Assembly: GCA_903912445.1 (NCBI GenBank) | Contig: CAIWHP010000258.1 | Location: forward strand, 1-64,000 | Length of the DNA: 64,000 nucleotides | From: an uncultured Lentisphaerota bacterium | GTDB lineage: Bacteria > Verrucomicrobiota > Kiritimatiellia > CAIQIC01 | Direction of reading: 5' to 3' | Shown here: piece by piece, positions 52,957 through 61,826 of the stretch | Position numbering within the stretch: the stretch's first letter is position 1 | Layout: every line of letters starts with the position of its first letter | The notes under the pieces: model-generated | Told to the model about the DNA's origin: nothing | Seen by the model: only the letters and a program-made list of their open reading frames with translations | Database searches by the model: none | Translations under genes and position numbers: made by a program

Positions 52957-54129
52957 ATGCACCCCGAACCTCCAACCACAACCGCCGTCACTGGCGGGCA
53001 GGTCATCGCCGCCGTGCTGGCGCGCCGCCCGCCGCCGCGCCTCGCCTACGCGCCGAATTACTGGCAGTGGTTTGCGCATCACCGCAACCACGGCACGCTC
53101 CCGCCGGAGCTGGCGCACTGCCGGACGCAGCTCGAGGTCATCCGCCACCTGGGCCTCGACGTGTTCAGCCGCAACCTCTATTGCGACGAGCAGCGCGGCT
53201 GGTGGGGCGGGCTGGCCGAGCCGCTGCTCCAAGGCGTGGAAGCCACCACGCGCGAAGCGCAAGACGGCCGCGACCTCGTCATCGAGAAGACCTTCCGCAC
53301 CCGCGCCGGCACGCTCACGGAGCGCCTGCGCTACGTCTGGGCCGAGTCCACGCTCGTGCAGGAAAAGTATCTGGTCGATGACTATGACAGCCAGCTCGAC
53401 GCGCTCGCCGAATTTCTCCGCGCGCGCCGCTGGCGCTTCCAGCCCGAACGCTATGCCGACTGCCGGCAGCAGATCGGCGCCGCTGGCCTCGCCGTCGCCG
53501 GCGAGCTCTGCAGCCCGCTCAAGATGCTGCACATCCTGCTCGGCGCGCAGAACGCCACCTATTTTCTGATGGATCATCCCGAGCGCGCCGTCGAGCTGCT
53601 CGCGCTGCACGAGGCCGCCATGCTCGACCTCGTGGAACAACTCGCCGCCGGCGGCGTGCGCGCGCTGATGTGCATGGACAACCTCGACGCCGCGTTCCAT
53701 CCGCCGCACTACATCGAAAAATATTCCGCCTCGTTCTACGCCGCGGCGGCGCAGCGCTGCCACGCCCACGGCGCGCTGCTGTTCATCCACGCCTGCGGCC
53801 GGCAGCGCGACAACCTCAAGCTGATCGCCGGGCTCGGCGTGGACGGGCTCGAAGGCGTCGCCTTCCCACCGCTCGGCGACGTCCAGCTCGACGAGGCGCT
53901 GGACCTCGCGGGCGGGAAATTCATCGTCACCGGCGGCATCAGCGCGAAGGAATTCGAACGCCTCCAGACGCGCGACGAGATCTTCGCCTACGTCCGCGAG
54001 CTCACCGACCGCCTGCGCCCCTACGCCCACCGCTGCATCCTCTCCGCGAGCTGCAACACCCCCTACACCGCGCCGTGGGCGCAGATCGTCGCCTTCCGCG
54101 ACGCCTGGCGCGAATTCGGGCACGTGTGA
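52957..54129 (+). CDS. Uroporphyrinogen decarboxylase-family protein (non-haem type)
   Basis: The 390-residue protein has the UROD/MtaA-type barrel: LFIHACGRQRDNLKLIAGLG (near 272), DGLEGVAFPPLGDVQLDEAL and GGKFIVTGGISAKEFERL. UROD-like paralogues without a haem role are abundant in PVC bacteria next to sugar genes, and some relatives are cobalamin-linked methyltransferases. The HACG motif contains the His and Cys used for zinc in MtaA/MtbA relatives. It sits between the hexuronate-type transporter and the KdgK-type kinase. I would not call it HemE. Confidence 0.75.
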   Translation: MHPEPPTTTAVTGGQVIAAVLARRPPPRLAYAPNYWQWFAHHRNHGTLPPELAHCRTQLEVIRHLGLDVFSRNLYCDEQRGWWGGLAEPLLQGVEATTREAQDGRDLVIEKTFRTRAGTLTERLRYVWAESTLVQEKYLVDDYDSQLDALAEFLRARRWRFQPERYADCRQQIGAAGLAVAGELCSPLKMLHILLGAQNATYFLMDHPERAVELLALHEAAMLDLVEQLAAGGVRALMCMDNLDAAFHPPHYIEKYSASFYAAAAQRCHAHGALLFIHACGRQRDNLKLIAGLGVDGLEGVAFPPLGDVQLDEALDLAGGKFIVTGGISAKEFERLQTRDEIFAYVRELTDRLRPYAHRCILSASCNTPYTAPWAQIVAFRDAWREFGHV

Positions 54130-54252
54130 AGTCGCATCGTCGTCGTCCTCATGGTTGGGGTGAGTTTATCTTGCGGCGGGCGCGGCGCGCCCGCCCTACC
54201 GCGCCGTTTGCTTCCATTCCGAAAATCCATGGATGCAACGCTTCGGATTCCA

Positions 54253-54280
54253 CCTGTAGCGGCGCTCTGTGAGCGCCGTC
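54253..54280 (+). repeat. 28-bp CTGTAG hairpin repeat, copy 2
   Basis: This is identical over 28 bp to 36444-36471 and forms hairpin GGCGCTC/GAGCGCC after CTGTAG. The surrounding gap 54130-54445 also holds a CGGCAATCATCC-type array (about 54310-54345) and the palindromes below. Confidence 0.7.
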
Positions 54281-54360
54281 AGCTGTTGTTAGCCTTCCAC
54301 AAATCGGAAAGCGGCAATCATCCATCGGCAATTTTCCGCCCCGTTTCTCCTTGCGGACTT

Positions 54361-54430
54361 TTCCAAGGTTTGGAACAGTGCCCCGGTGCTTTTTCCCTTC
54401 GACTGCGCTCAGGGCAGGCAAGCTTGGAAA
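54361..54430. repeat. TTCCAAG palindrome pair, second copy split by a 23-nt insertion
   Basis: TTCCAAGGTTTGGAA is at 54361-54375. At the expected 32-bp spacing, TTTTTCC (54390-54396) begins a second copy, which is interrupted by 23 nt (54397-54419, CTTCGACTGCGCTCAGGGCA then GGC) and resumes as AAGCTTGGAAAA from 54420. Removing the 23 nt restores a perfect TTCCAAGCTTGGAA. The kinase start follows at 54446. Confidence 0.75.
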
Positions 54431-54445
54431 AGCCGGAGAATCATC

Positions 54446-55543
54446 ATGCCTATGAAAATCAAAGCTGCTGAAAGCTGCCGCTGGGACGCGCTCGCGCTGG
54501 GCGAGGTGATGCTGCGGCTGGACCCGGGCTGCGGGCGCATCCGCACGGCCCGCGAATTCAAGGTGTGGGAAGGCGGCGGCGAATACAACGTGGTGCGCGG
54601 GCTGCGGCGCTGCTTCGGGCTGCGCACGAGCGTCGTCACCGCGGTGGTGGATAACGAGATCGGGCGGCTGCTGGAGGACCTGATGCTGCAGGGCGGCGTG
54701 GACCTCTCGCACGTGCGCTGGGTGCCGTTCGACGGCATCGGACGCGCGGCGCGCATCGGGCTCAACTTCACCGAGCGCGGCTACGGCCTCCGCGGCGCGG
54801 TCGGCTGCTCGGATCGCGGCCACTCGGCGGCGGCGCAGCTCAAGCCGGGCGACGTGGACTGGAAAAAGCTTTTCGTCGAGGAAGGCGTCCGCTGGCTGCA
54901 CTGCGGCGGCATCTTCGCCGCGCTCTCCGCGACCGCCGCCGACCTGACGATCGAGGCGATGGAGGCGGCGCAGGCCGCCGGGACGATCGTTTCCTACGAC
55001 CTCAACTTCCGCGCGTCGCTGTGGAAGGCGCAAGGCGGGACCCAGCGCGCGATGGAGGTCAACCGCCGCATCGCGGGCCTGGTGGATGTGATGATCGGCA
55101 ACGAGGAAGATTTCACGGCGGCGCTGGGCTTTGAGGTGCCCGGCATGGACGCGCACCTGTCCAACATGGACCCGGCGAACTTCAAGAAGATGATCACCGA
55201 GGTCACGCGGATGTATCCCAACTTCAAGGCCGTGGCCACGACGCTGCGCAACGCCAAGACTGCGACGGTCAACGACTGGGCCGCCATCCTCGCCACCGAG
55301 GGCGGCTTCTTCGAATCCATTAAGCGCGAAGAACTGGAAATTTTCGACCGCGTCGGCGGCGGCGATAGCTTCGCCTCCGGCCTGATCTACGGCTTCCTCG
55401 CCGGCCGCCCGCCCCAGGAGTGCGTGGACCTCGGCGCCGCCCACGGCGCGCTCGCCATGACCACGCCCGGCGACACCAGCATGGCCACGCTCAAGGAAGT
55501 CGAAGCGGCGATGAAGGGCAAGGGCGCGCGGGTCATCCGCTGA
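54446..55543 (+). CDS. PfkB-family sugar kinase, KdgK (2-keto-3-deoxygluconate kinase)-like
   Basis: The 365-residue ribokinase-fold protein has ALGEVMLRLDPG at the start, a substrate-side GGGEYNVVRGLRR (near 51), SYDLNFRASLW (near 184) and VMIGNEEDF. The catalytic base is D307 in DRVGGGDSFASGLIYGFL. KdgK makes 2-keto-3-deoxy-6-phosphogluconate in uronate breakdown. Its place near an ExuT-type transporter supports KDG. Start at 54446 with GGAG upstream. Confidence 0.85.
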   Translation: MPMKIKAAESCRWDALALGEVMLRLDPGCGRIRTAREFKVWEGGGEYNVVRGLRRCFGLRTSVVTAVVDNEIGRLLEDLMLQGGVDLSHVRWVPFDGIGRAARIGLNFTERGYGLRGAVGCSDRGHSAAAQLKPGDVDWKKLFVEEGVRWLHCGGIFAALSATAADLTIEAMEAAQAAGTIVSYDLNFRASLWKAQGGTQRAMEVNRRIAGLVDVMIGNEEDFTAALGFEVPGMDAHLSNMDPANFKKMITEVTRMYPNFKAVATTLRNAKTATVNDWAAILATEGGFFESIKREELEIFDRVGGGDSFASGLIYGFLAGRPPQECVDLGAAHGALAMTTPGDTSMATLKEVEAAMKGKGARVIR

Positions 55544-55604
55544 CGCACCAGCAATGTCCTGCATGTGGCCGGATTCAATTCACGCCGATGCAGGGGGAGC
55601 ATTC

Positions 55605-57869
55605 ATGCAGAAAACGTATATCGCCGGGCTTGTGACGGGCGCGCTATGGGCCAGCGCGATGCTGGCTGCGCCTGCGGCAGGCGTCATCCCCTACCCTGAC
55701 GCTTTGGCGGCGGCCAGCGTCACGGAAGAAAACCTTGCGGACATTTCCAAGCGCGGGCTGGTGATCGGCAATGGCGAATTGAACGCGATCGTCTATTCCG
55801 TCGGCAACGCCATCCATCTGCGGCTGGCCAAGAACGATTGCTGGGATTTGCGGGTGGATACCGAAGACGATCCGCCCTTGCCAAGCATCAATCCGGCGAC
55901 CGGCATCGTTTCGAATTATCACGGCGCGGCGGGCAGCTGGAAGAAGCCCTATCCGACGGCGCTGCCTTGCGCGGAGGCCGTGCTGGGCGGCAGCGACCCG
56001 GGCGCGCTCATCAGCGCCACGCTCGACCTCGCCAAGGCGGCGGTCACGATCAAGACCGGCGCGGAAACCGTTGACGCGCGGGTGCTGGCGCAGGACAACG
56101 TGGTGCTCATCCATTCCGCCCGCCCGTTGTCACTCACCGGGATTTTGGGCTTCCTTAAGGACAAGAATATCGACCAGTGGATCAGCCAGGCTGAACGCGG
56201 GGAGCGTGGCGGCTATCAGTTCCTGCATCAAAACATTCCCGGCGACAAGGATATGAGCGGCATGGACATCTATGTCGTCGCCGGCCGGCGCGGCGCGACA
56301 CAGGCGCTGACCGTGGTCACGTCGCGCGAGGTCAAAGAGCCGCTGGACGCCGCGGTGGCGCTCGTCACGCGGACGCTGGCCGATGACGGCGCGGTCGCGA
56401 AGCACGAGAAAAGCTGGGAGACGTTCTGGTCGTGGAGCGGAGTCCAGCTGGGCGATGCGGAACTGCAAAACTGGTGGTATCGCATGGTCTATTTCTTTCG
56501 CGTGTTCTCGCGGAGTGACGGCAACGCCGTCGGATTGGCCGCGTGTTTCGATAAGCTGGCCGGCTGGCACAATTCGCTCAAGCTCAACTACAACATCCAG
56601 CAGACCTATCTCGCCGCGGCGCCCATCGGCCACCCCGAACTGCTGGAGCCGTTCATCGACACGCTCACGCGCGGTCTGCCGCGCGGCCGCTGGTTCGCTC
56701 GGGCCAGCTTCGTCGGCGCGGAAGGCGCCTTCTTCTTCAGCGACAACTATCCCTTCGAGCCGGACCCGGCAAAATGCCAGACGAAATGGAAGCACCAACA
56801 AAGCTACATGCCGTGGGGCTACACCTGGGGCATGGCGGGCCACACCGCCTGCGTCATCTGGGATTATTACAAGTTTGCGCCCACGCCCGCGCACTTGGAC
56901 CGCGTCTATCCGCTGCTCAAGGAATTCGGCCTGTTCTATTGCTCCCTCCTGGAAAAGTGTCCGCTCGTCGAAGGCAAGCGGCGGATGGGCCCGAGCTTTT
57001 TCCCGGAACTCGGCCGCTTCAACGAATTCAACGTCTGCTACGACATTTCCTTTATAACCGCCGCGCTGCAGATCGCGCGCGAGGCCGCCGCGCTCAAGGG
57101 CGAAGACGCGTTCGTCAAGCGCCTCGACGCCAACCTCGCGCAGGTGCCCACCTACGGCACGCAGCCGGATCCGGAGCAAGGAAACCAGACCGTGATCGAG
57201 CAGTGGTCGGGCGCGAAATTCAACGAAGGCCATGACCGTCACGGCACCCTGATCCAGGGCATTTTCCCGGCAGGCCTCATCAACTGGTTCTCCAGCGACG
57301 AACTCAAAGGATTGGGCCGACGCACGATCAACCGCGTCGAGAAGTCCACCTCCCACGCCAACTCCAACGTCATGCTCAACCTCGCGCGCGCCCGGCTCGG
57401 CCTAGGCGCCGAGGCCATCGCCAACGCGAAGCTGTGCTTCTCCGGCACCGAGGCCGGCAAGTATTCCAAGGCGCAGCCGAACGGGCTCTTTTACTGGAAT
57501 GCGCACGGCTACTTCATGTCCGAACAGGTGGCGATCGCGCGGCTGGTGACGGAGTTGCTCCTGCAAAGCGTGGGCGACGTGATCCGGATCTTTCCGGCGT
57601 GGCCCACCGAGACGGATGCGCGCTTCACGGATTTGCTTGCCCAAGGCGGCTTCGCGGTGTCGGCCGATCAGGCCGGCGGCATCATCAGCAACGTCAAGAT
57701 CCACTCTACCGTCGGCGGCACGGCCAAGCTGCTCAATCCGTGGCCGCAGCATAGCTTCACCGTGATCGAGCAAGCCACCAACGTCAGCATCCCCGTCACG
57801 CTCGAAGGCGGCAGATACTCCTTCCCCACCACCGCCGGAAAAACCTATCTGCTTCGTGCCACGAAATGA
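55605..57869 (+). CDS. Secreted GH95-like glycoside hydrolase
   Basis: The 754-residue protein has a signal peptide (GLVTGALWASAMLAAPAAG), an N-terminal beta-sandwich starting with RGLVIGNGELNAIVYS, and an (alpha/alpha)6 barrel. LKLNYNIQQTY carries the Asn-x-Asn pair used by GH95 alpha-L-fucosidases and galactosidases. SVGDVIRIFPAWPTETDARF near 655 and a C-terminal LLNPW strand are also GH95-like. It cleaves a terminal alpha-linked deoxy- or galacto-sugar by inference. GGGGGAGC precedes the ATG at 55605. Confidence 0.8.
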   Translation: MQKTYIAGLVTGALWASAMLAAPAAGVIPYPDALAAASVTEENLADISKRGLVIGNGELNAIVYSVGNAIHLRLAKNDCWDLRVDTEDDPPLPSINPATGIVSNYHGAAGSWKKPYPTALPCAEAVLGGSDPGALISATLDLAKAAVTIKTGAETVDARVLAQDNVVLIHSARPLSLTGILGFLKDKNIDQWISQAERGERGGYQFLHQNIPGDKDMSGMDIYVVAGRRGATQALTVVTSREVKEPLDAAVALVTRTLADDGAVAKHEKSWETFWSWSGVQLGDAELQNWWYRMVYFFRVFSRSDGNAVGLAACFDKLAGWHNSLKLNYNIQQTYLAAAPIGHPELLEPFIDTLTRGLPRGRWFARASFVGAEGAFFFSDNYPFEPDPAKCQTKWKHQQSYMPWGYTWGMAGHTACVIWDYYKFAPTPAHLDRVYPLLKEFGLFYCSLLEKCPLVEGKRRMGPSFFPELGRFNEFNVCYDISFITAALQIAREAAALKGEDAFVKRLDANLAQVPTYGTQPDPEQGNQTVIEQWSGAKFNEGHDRHGTLIQGIFPAGLINWFSSDELKGLGRRTINRVEKSTSHANSNVMLNLARARLGLGAEAIANAKLCFSGTEAGKYSKAQPNGLFYWNAHGYFMSEQVAIARLVTELLLQSVGDVIRIFPAWPTETDARFTDLLAQGGFAVSADQAGGIISNVKIHSTVGGTAKLLNPWPQHSFTVIEQATNVSIPVTLEGGRYSFPTTAGKTYLLRATK

Positions 57870-57930
57870 GTTTCTCTGAGTACCGAGACACCCGACGACT
57901 AATCGGGAATCAGCGCCCAACATGGGCAAG

Positions 57931-58011
57931 ACGCCGCGTGAGGTCGCGCGGCCTACAAAATCGCCCGTAACATACTGCACTTTCAGTTGTGGGCCGGGTC
58001 ACAGACCCGGC
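57931..58011 (+). repeat. 81-bp double-hairpin element, copy 2
   Basis: The ends ACGCCGCGTGAGGTC...GCGGCCTACAA and TTGTGGGCCGGGTCACAGAC...CCGGC match copy 1 at 3881-3961, with the same total length of 81 bp and an unrelated interior. The first stem has one change (TCACGCGGC to TCGCGCGGC). It lies 61 bp after the GH95-like gene. Confidence 0.75.
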
Positions 58012-58032
58012 GAAACAGCCTATTGCGGTGCC

Positions 58033-58078
58033 GTCAAGCCATGGAAAAATCACGCTGTTTGAGTTCCAAGACTTGGTC
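58033..58078. repeat. Degenerate TTCCAAG palindrome pair upstream of the HzsA-like gene
   Basis: GTCAAGCCATGGAA (58033-58046) and TTCCAAGACTTGGTC (58064-58078) start 31 bp apart. They are followed by a perfect 9-bp hairpin GGAGTGCGC/GCGCACTCC (58145-58153/58164-58172). The gene starts at 58254. Confidence 0.5.
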
Positions 58079-58253
58079 AACTGCCGCGGGCGCGAAGGTT
58101 TCGGAGCGTGGCCGCTTCCGGGACCAGTCACTGGTCGCTGGCGTGGAGTGCGCAAGCGGGCTAGCGCACTCCAAGGCTGCTAAAAAGCCCGGGTTGCCGT
58201 GCAATTTTTGCGCGCTACGCTCGTTTGTTCTGCGTGCGTCAGAGGAACCTTTT

Positions 58254-61200
58254 ATGAGCCTGAAAAACTGGATTTGGCTGCTGCTGGGCGCGCTGGCGGC
58301 CAGCTCGGACCTGCGCGCGGCGCCGGCGCCGGTGGCGTTCCCGCCGGTCTTCTATGCGGCGGAGTCCGTCGGCAAGATCCAGCGCTATGACGAGCGCGGC
58401 AAGGTGACGTGGGACTTCCCCGCCGAGATGGCGCGCGATGTGCAGGTGACGACGAACGGCAATGTGCTGTTCTGCTACAACAAGAAGTATGACTCCAAGC
58501 GCAACGACCAGGCCTCCGGCGTGATGGAAGTGACGCCGCAAAAGCAGGTTGTGTTTCATTTTCAGACCACCGGCCAGGTGTGGACGTGCCAGCGGTTGCC
58601 CGACGGGCGCACGCTGGTGGGCAACGCGAGCCGCGGCGAGGTGCTGCTGGTCAGCAGCAAGGGCGCGGTGGAGAAAACCATCCGCATCCAGAACGCGCCC
58701 GGGCACAGCGCCCTGCGGCACGCGCGCTACACGCCCAACGGTCACATCCTCGTGGCGGAGGAATCGGCCAGTGCGATCCGTGAATACGATCTGGAGAACA
58801 AGGTGGTCCGCGAAATCAAGACGCCGTTCCGTCCGTTCTCCGTGGCCGTGCTGCCCGATGGCCTGATCATCGTCAGCGGCCAGACGGGCATCATGGCCTA
58901 CAACCTGGCCAACCGCGTAATGTGGCAGGTGAACGCGAAGGATCTGCCCACCCTTGGCATCCGCTGGTTCGCCGGTTTCCAACTCCTGGAAGGCAACCGC
59001 CTGCTGATCTGCAACGCGGGCGGCAAGGTGCCGCTCTTCGCGCTGGCGCCCTCCAAGACCAAGACACAAGTGTTGTGGCACAGCGGCACCAACCAGCTGC
59101 CGATGGGCCACGCCGCCGCCCTGACCGCACCGTGGCTGACACTGAAGCCAAAGACGATCCTGGTGCCGGAAGATCACGCGGTGGCGGCGCGCGAACTGGA
59201 TCAGTTTGGCGTCCGCGAGATTGTCTTTGCCACGCGCACACAGATTGCCGAGGGGCACTGGTACGCGAACTTCGGCTATTACGCGGCGGAGGATACGCAC
59301 CCGTGCTACGGCGTCGGCGGGCGGCTGGTGAAGCTCGACCTGGAGACCGGCGCGACGCAGGTGCTCGTGGACGATGTCGCGGGCACCGTGCGCGATCCGG
59401 CGGTGCACTATGACGGCCGCACGCTGGTCTTCGCCTGGCGCAAGGGCGGCACCGAACAATTCCACCTCTATAAAATCAATGCCGATGGTTCCGGCTTGAA
59501 GCAATTGACCGACGGGAAATATGACGACCTCGAGCCGAGCTGGTTGCCCGATGGCGGTATCGTTTTCATCTCCAGCCGCTGCAGGCGCTGGGTCAATTGC
59601 TGGTTGACGCAGGTGGCCACCATCCATCGCTGCGATGCCGACGGCCAGAACGTGACGCAACTGTCCGCCAACCTCGAGCACGACAACACGCCGTGGATGC
59701 TGCCCGATGGACGCATCGCCTACCAGCGCTGGGAATATGTGGACCGTTCGCAGGTGCACTATCACCACCTCTGGACCATGTATCCCGACGGCACGAGCCA
59801 GATGATCTATTTCGGCAACCAGCATCCCGGCGGCGTGTTCATCGACGCCAAGCCGATCCCCGATTCCGATGCCGTCGTGTTGATCAATTCGCCGGGCCAC
59901 GGCGGCCGGGAGCACATCGGTTACCTCGCCACGCTCAACGTCCGCAAGGGGCCGGACGAGACGGCGATGCTGCGCAACATCAGCGCGGCCCCGAACATGC
60001 GCGACCCGTTCCCGCTTTCGACCAACGCATTCCTCGTCGCCGCCGACCGCGAGATCCGTTTGTTCGACGCCGCCGGCAAGAGCCTCCAGGTCTATGCGCT
60101 GCCCACCGAGTGGGCCGATGTGACGATGCACGAGCCGCGCCCGCTGGTCCCCCACTCCCGCGAGATGCAGCTTCCCGCGCGCACCAAGCCGGAGCAGACC
60201 ACCGGCGTGCTCGCCTGCATGGACGTCTATCTGGGCCGCAACATGGAAGGCGTCAAGCGCGGCGACATCAAGAAGCTGTTGATCCTCGAATCGCTGCCCA
60301 AGCCGATCAACTACACCGGCGGCATGGAGCCGCTGACCTACGGCGGCAGCTTCACGCTCGAGCGCATCCTCGGCACCGTGCCGGTCGAGAGCGACGGCTC
60401 CGCCTACTTCGAGATGCCCGCCTCGCGCGCCTGCTTCTTCGTCGCGCTCGATGAGCAGGGCCGCTCGGTCAAGCGCATGCAGAGCTTCTGCACGGTCATG
60501 CCCGGCGAACGCACCGGCTGCATCGGCTGCCACGAGCCGCGCACGGCGACGATGGACAAGATCCCCGCCGCCGGCAACATCACGCTGGCCATGCACCGCG
60601 CCCCCAGCCGCATCACGCCCCTCCCCGGTATCCCCGAGGTCATCGACTACACCCGCAACATCCAGCCGATCTGGAACCGCCACTGCATCGGCTGCCACAG
60701 CCCCGACAAGCCCAGCGGCCACATGCTGCTGACCGGCGACGCCGGCCCGATGTATTCGCACAGCTACGTGATGCTCACGCTCCACCGGCAGGTGGCCGAC
60801 GGGCGCAACCAGCCGAAGAGCAATTACGCACCGCGCACGCTTGGCGATGTGGCCAGCCCGTTGATGCAGAAGTTGGAGCCGACGCATCACGACGTGAAGG
60901 TGAGCGCCGCCGAAAAGGACATGGTGCGCTGCTGGATCAATTCCGCCGCGACCTGGCCCGGCACCTACGCCGCGCTCGGCTGCGGCATGATCGGCGGTTA
61001 CGCGCAGAACAACCTCGACCGCTCCGACGAGAAGCACGCCGCCGTACAGGCGATGGGCGGGATCTTTGACCGCCGTTGCGGCAGTTGCCATGGCCAGAAA
61101 GGCATGCAACTGCCGCGTTCGCTCTCCGACGAAGGCAACATCTCCTTCTGGATGCCGAACCTCGGCGACCCGCGCATCCGCTTCAGCCGCCACATCGTCT

Positions 61201-61565
61201 TCAACTTGAGCCGGCCGGATAAATCCCTGCTCTTGCTCGCGCCGCTCGCCAAGGCCGCCGGCGGCTGGGCCGAGACCGCGCTCCCCGCCGATCCCAAGAG
61301 CGCGAAACGCTGCCCCGCCGTCTTCAAGGACACCACAGACCCCGACTACGTGGCGCTGCTTGCCGCCATGCAGGCCGGCAAGGCGATGCTCGACAGCATG
61401 ACGCGCTTCAACATGTCGAACTTCACCCCGCGCCCCGCCTACCTGCGCGAGATGAAGCGCTACGGCATCCTCCCGCCCGACTTCGATCCCGCCAAGCAGC
61501 AGGTGGATGTCTACGACCTCGACCGCCGCTACTGGGAAGCGCTCTGGCATCAGCCCTCGAAATAG
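58254..61565 (+). CDS. Secreted HzsA-like protein: beta-propeller plus c-type haem domain
   Basis: The 1103-residue protein has a signal peptide (WIWLLLGALAASSDLRA). Residues about 30-270 form an extra N-terminal propeller with repeats such as LPDGRTLVGNASRGEVLLV. The rest resembles the alpha subunit of hydrazine synthase: TolB-like LEPSWLPDGGIVFISSRC, TPWMLPDGRIAYQRWEYVDR, HPGGVFIDAKPIPDSDAVVL. Three CxxCH haem sites follow at 756-760, 811-815 and 942-946. HzsA-like proteins occur in many non-anammox PVC bacteria, where their role is unknown; no HzsB/C or Hdh gene is here. AGAGGAA precedes the ATG. Confidence 0.82.
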   Translation: MSLKNWIWLLLGALAASSDLRAAPAPVAFPPVFYAAESVGKIQRYDERGKVTWDFPAEMARDVQVTTNGNVLFCYNKKYDSKRNDQASGVMEVTPQKQVVFHFQTTGQVWTCQRLPDGRTLVGNASRGEVLLVSSKGAVEKTIRIQNAPGHSALRHARYTPNGHILVAEESASAIREYDLENKVVREIKTPFRPFSVAVLPDGLIIVSGQTGIMAYNLANRVMWQVNAKDLPTLGIRWFAGFQLLEGNRLLICNAGGKVPLFALAPSKTKTQVLWHSGTNQLPMGHAAALTAPWLTLKPKTILVPEDHAVAARELDQFGVREIVFATRTQIAEGHWYANFGYYAAEDTHPCYGVGGRLVKLDLETGATQVLVDDVAGTVRDPAVHYDGRTLVFAWRKGGTEQFHLYKINADGSGLKQLTDGKYDDLEPSWLPDGGIVFISSRCRRWVNCWLTQVATIHRCDADGQNVTQLSANLEHDNTPWMLPDGRIAYQRWEYVDRSQVHYHHLWTMYPDGTSQMIYFGNQHPGGVFIDAKPIPDSDAVVLINSPGHGGREHIGYLATLNVRKGPDETAMLRNISAAPNMRDPFPLSTNAFLVAADREIRLFDAAGKSLQVYALPTEWADVTMHEPRPLVPHSREMQLPARTKPEQTTGVLACMDVYLGRNMEGVKRGDIKKLLILESLPKPINYTGGMEPLTYGGSFTLERILGTVPVESDGSAYFEMPASRACFFVALDEQGRSVKRMQSFCTVMPGERTGCIGCHEPRTATMDKIPAAGNITLAMHRAPSRITPLPGIPEVIDYTRNIQPIWNRHCIGCHSPDKPSGHMLLTGDAGPMYSHSYVMLTLHRQVADGRNQPKSNYAPRTLGDVASPLMQKLEPTHHDVKVSAAEKDMVRCWINSAATWPGTYAALGCGMIGGYAQNNLDRSDEKHAAVQAMGGIFDRRCGSCHGQKGMQLPRSLSDEGNISFWMPNLGDPRIRFSRHIVFNLSRPDKSLLLLAPLAKAAGGWAETALPADPKSAKRCPAVFKDTTDPDYVALLAAMQAGKAMLDSMTRFNMSNFTPRPAYLREMKRYGILPPDFDPAKQQVDVYDLDRRYWEALWHQPSK

Positions 61566-61777
61566 CGCGCCTCACTCACGGAAGAACTTGACTGCAGACC
61601 GCCGGGGTATGAATCCCGCGGCGGAGATCAAGATGCCAGAAATCAGCAGGTTCCATGGCATTGTGATCGCCAGCTACTGTTTACGACAACAGCGCGCCCA
61701 CCAGTGGGGAAATCACTGCGCGCCGTGTCGCTGAGGCTCGCGGCCACCAGGGGGAATGCTTGGTCGTCATACGACGA

Positions 61778-61823
61778 TTCCAAGGATTGGAAAACCCTTG
61801 GTTCCAGTTTCCAATCCTTGGAA
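61778..61823. repeat. TTCCAAG palindrome pair after the HzsA-like gene
   Basis: TTCCAAGGATTGGAA (61778-61792) and TTCCAATCCTTGGAA (61809-61823) start exactly 31 bp apart and are inverted relative to each other. The second ends 3 bp from the stop codon of the minus-strand gene 61827-62369. This pair is between convergent genes. Confidence 0.75.
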
Positions 61824-61826
61824 AAT

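Noticed and set aside
52957-54129. HemE (uroporphyrinogen III decarboxylase)
   Set aside because: It lacks the N-terminal HemE signature and lies among sugar genes. A general UROD-family call is safer.
58254-61565. Anammox hydrazine synthase
   Set aside because: Similarity is to the alpha subunit only. The other subunits and hydrazine dehydrogenase are absent, and the gene context is carbohydrate use.
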